In this document: positions 30,603 through 30,915 of the stretch, piece after piece
Numbering within the stretch: position 1 is the stretch's first letter
How the letters are laid out: each line of letters starts with the position of its first letter
Translations under genes and position numbers: made by a program
Notes under the pieces: generated by a model
What the model was told of the DNA's origin: nothing
The model's database searches: none
Seen by the model: only the letters and a program-made list of their open reading frames with translations
From: Metaruminococcus_A sp964607135
GTDB taxonomy: Bacteria; Bacillota; Clostridia; Oscillospirales; Ruminococcaceae
Direction: 5' to 3'
Length of the DNA stretch: 30,915 bases
Assembly (NCBI GenBank): GCA_964607135.1
Contig: CAZSIV010000025.1
Coordinates: forward strand, 1-30,915

Positions 30603-30915
30603 AATACGCAGACTGAGGTTTTGCCAATTTCTAAATTGTAATCCTGCGAGGCCCGTGGCCGGGCAGGGCGGCGAACCGCCGCTGGTACTTCGCACACCAA
30701 TGTTTCACCGGTTTTTGGGTAATCAGCCTGCGAGACAGATTTGCAAATCAGCGCGCCTCGCGGGGCCGGGTGGCCCCGGCAGGACAATACGCACCCGAAC
30801 GTTTTAACAGTCTTTAAGTGGCTATCCTGCGAGGTGCCTAAGACAAAACAAGTGTAACGTGCCTCGCGGGTTATCAACACTGTTATCTGCACTTTATCTG
30901 TGAATCGCGTATTGA
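30603..30915. repeat. Interspersed repeat block after serS, with a full 130-bp element (30785-30914)
   Basis: The final gene-free stretch holds a left half-element (about 30612-30652), mini-hairpin GGCGG-CGAA-CCGCC (30667-30680), a second element (about 30684-30765), mini-hairpin CCGGG-TGGC-CCCGG (30766-30779), and a complete plus-orientation element from CAATACGC (30785-30792) to GCGTATTG (30907-30914). The internal arms are CCTGCGAGGTGC and GTGCCTCGCGGG. This copy is the clearest definition of the element. Confidence 0.88.

Overview
This window is the chromosomal replication-origin neighbourhood of a spore-former-type Firmicute, most likely a Clostridia/Oscillospirales (Ruminococcaceae-like) gut anaerobe. 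The evidence is the gene order: gyrA, gyrB, remB, recF, yaaA, dnaN and dnaA on the minus strand, then rpmH, rnpA, yidD, yidC, jag, mnmE, mnmG, rsmG, noc, parA (soj), parB (spo0J) and serS on the plus strand. The genes look GC-rich while the origin spacers are AT-rich. No genus can be named from the sequence alone.

Layout. 1-7800 is an accessory flank. It holds an MFS transporter and a GH42 beta-galactosidase (minus strand, probably one sugar-use unit), then a tight plus-strand operon of a YjbR/MmcQ-like protein, an unrecognised membrane protein, a DUF1653 protein and a small Smr-domain protein. 7800-18226 is the leftward replication and topology cluster. 16527-18847 holds the probable oriC: the dnaN-dnaA spacer carries a DnaA-trio-like TAG run beside an AT-rich stretch, and the dnaA-rpmH spacer carries two divergent promoters with good consensus matches. 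18848-26921 is the rightward ribosome, RNase P, membrane insertion and tRNA modification series. 26922-30602 holds the chromosome segregation genes and serS. Genes on either side of dnaA/rpmH point away from the origin, in the direction of fork movement.

Segregation system. Two perfect 16-bp parS palindromes are present. One lies inside mnmG. The other lies at the centre of a 42-bp perfect palindrome just after noc that also looks like the noc terminator. ParA, ParB, Noc and both parS sites sit within about 5 kb.

The most unusual feature is a family of intergenic repeats. The basic unit is about 103-130 bp. It has CAAT-N-CGC type terminal inverted repeats and an internal inverted repeat (CCTGCGAGGC / GCCTCGCGGG). 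Copies occur in both orientations and are often truncated or joined head to tail. The joints hold very short hairpins (stem 5-7 bp, loop 3-4 nt) whose stem sequence changes from copy to copy while pairing is kept. Copies fill most long gene-free stretches outside the origin core, supply the upstream region of gyrB and parA, and encode the C-terminal tail of RemB. A 235-bp segment of this material is perfectly duplicated, and a related 76-bp tandem repeat coincides with a 100-N assembly gap. I saw no copy between about 13.75 kb and 27.0 kb.
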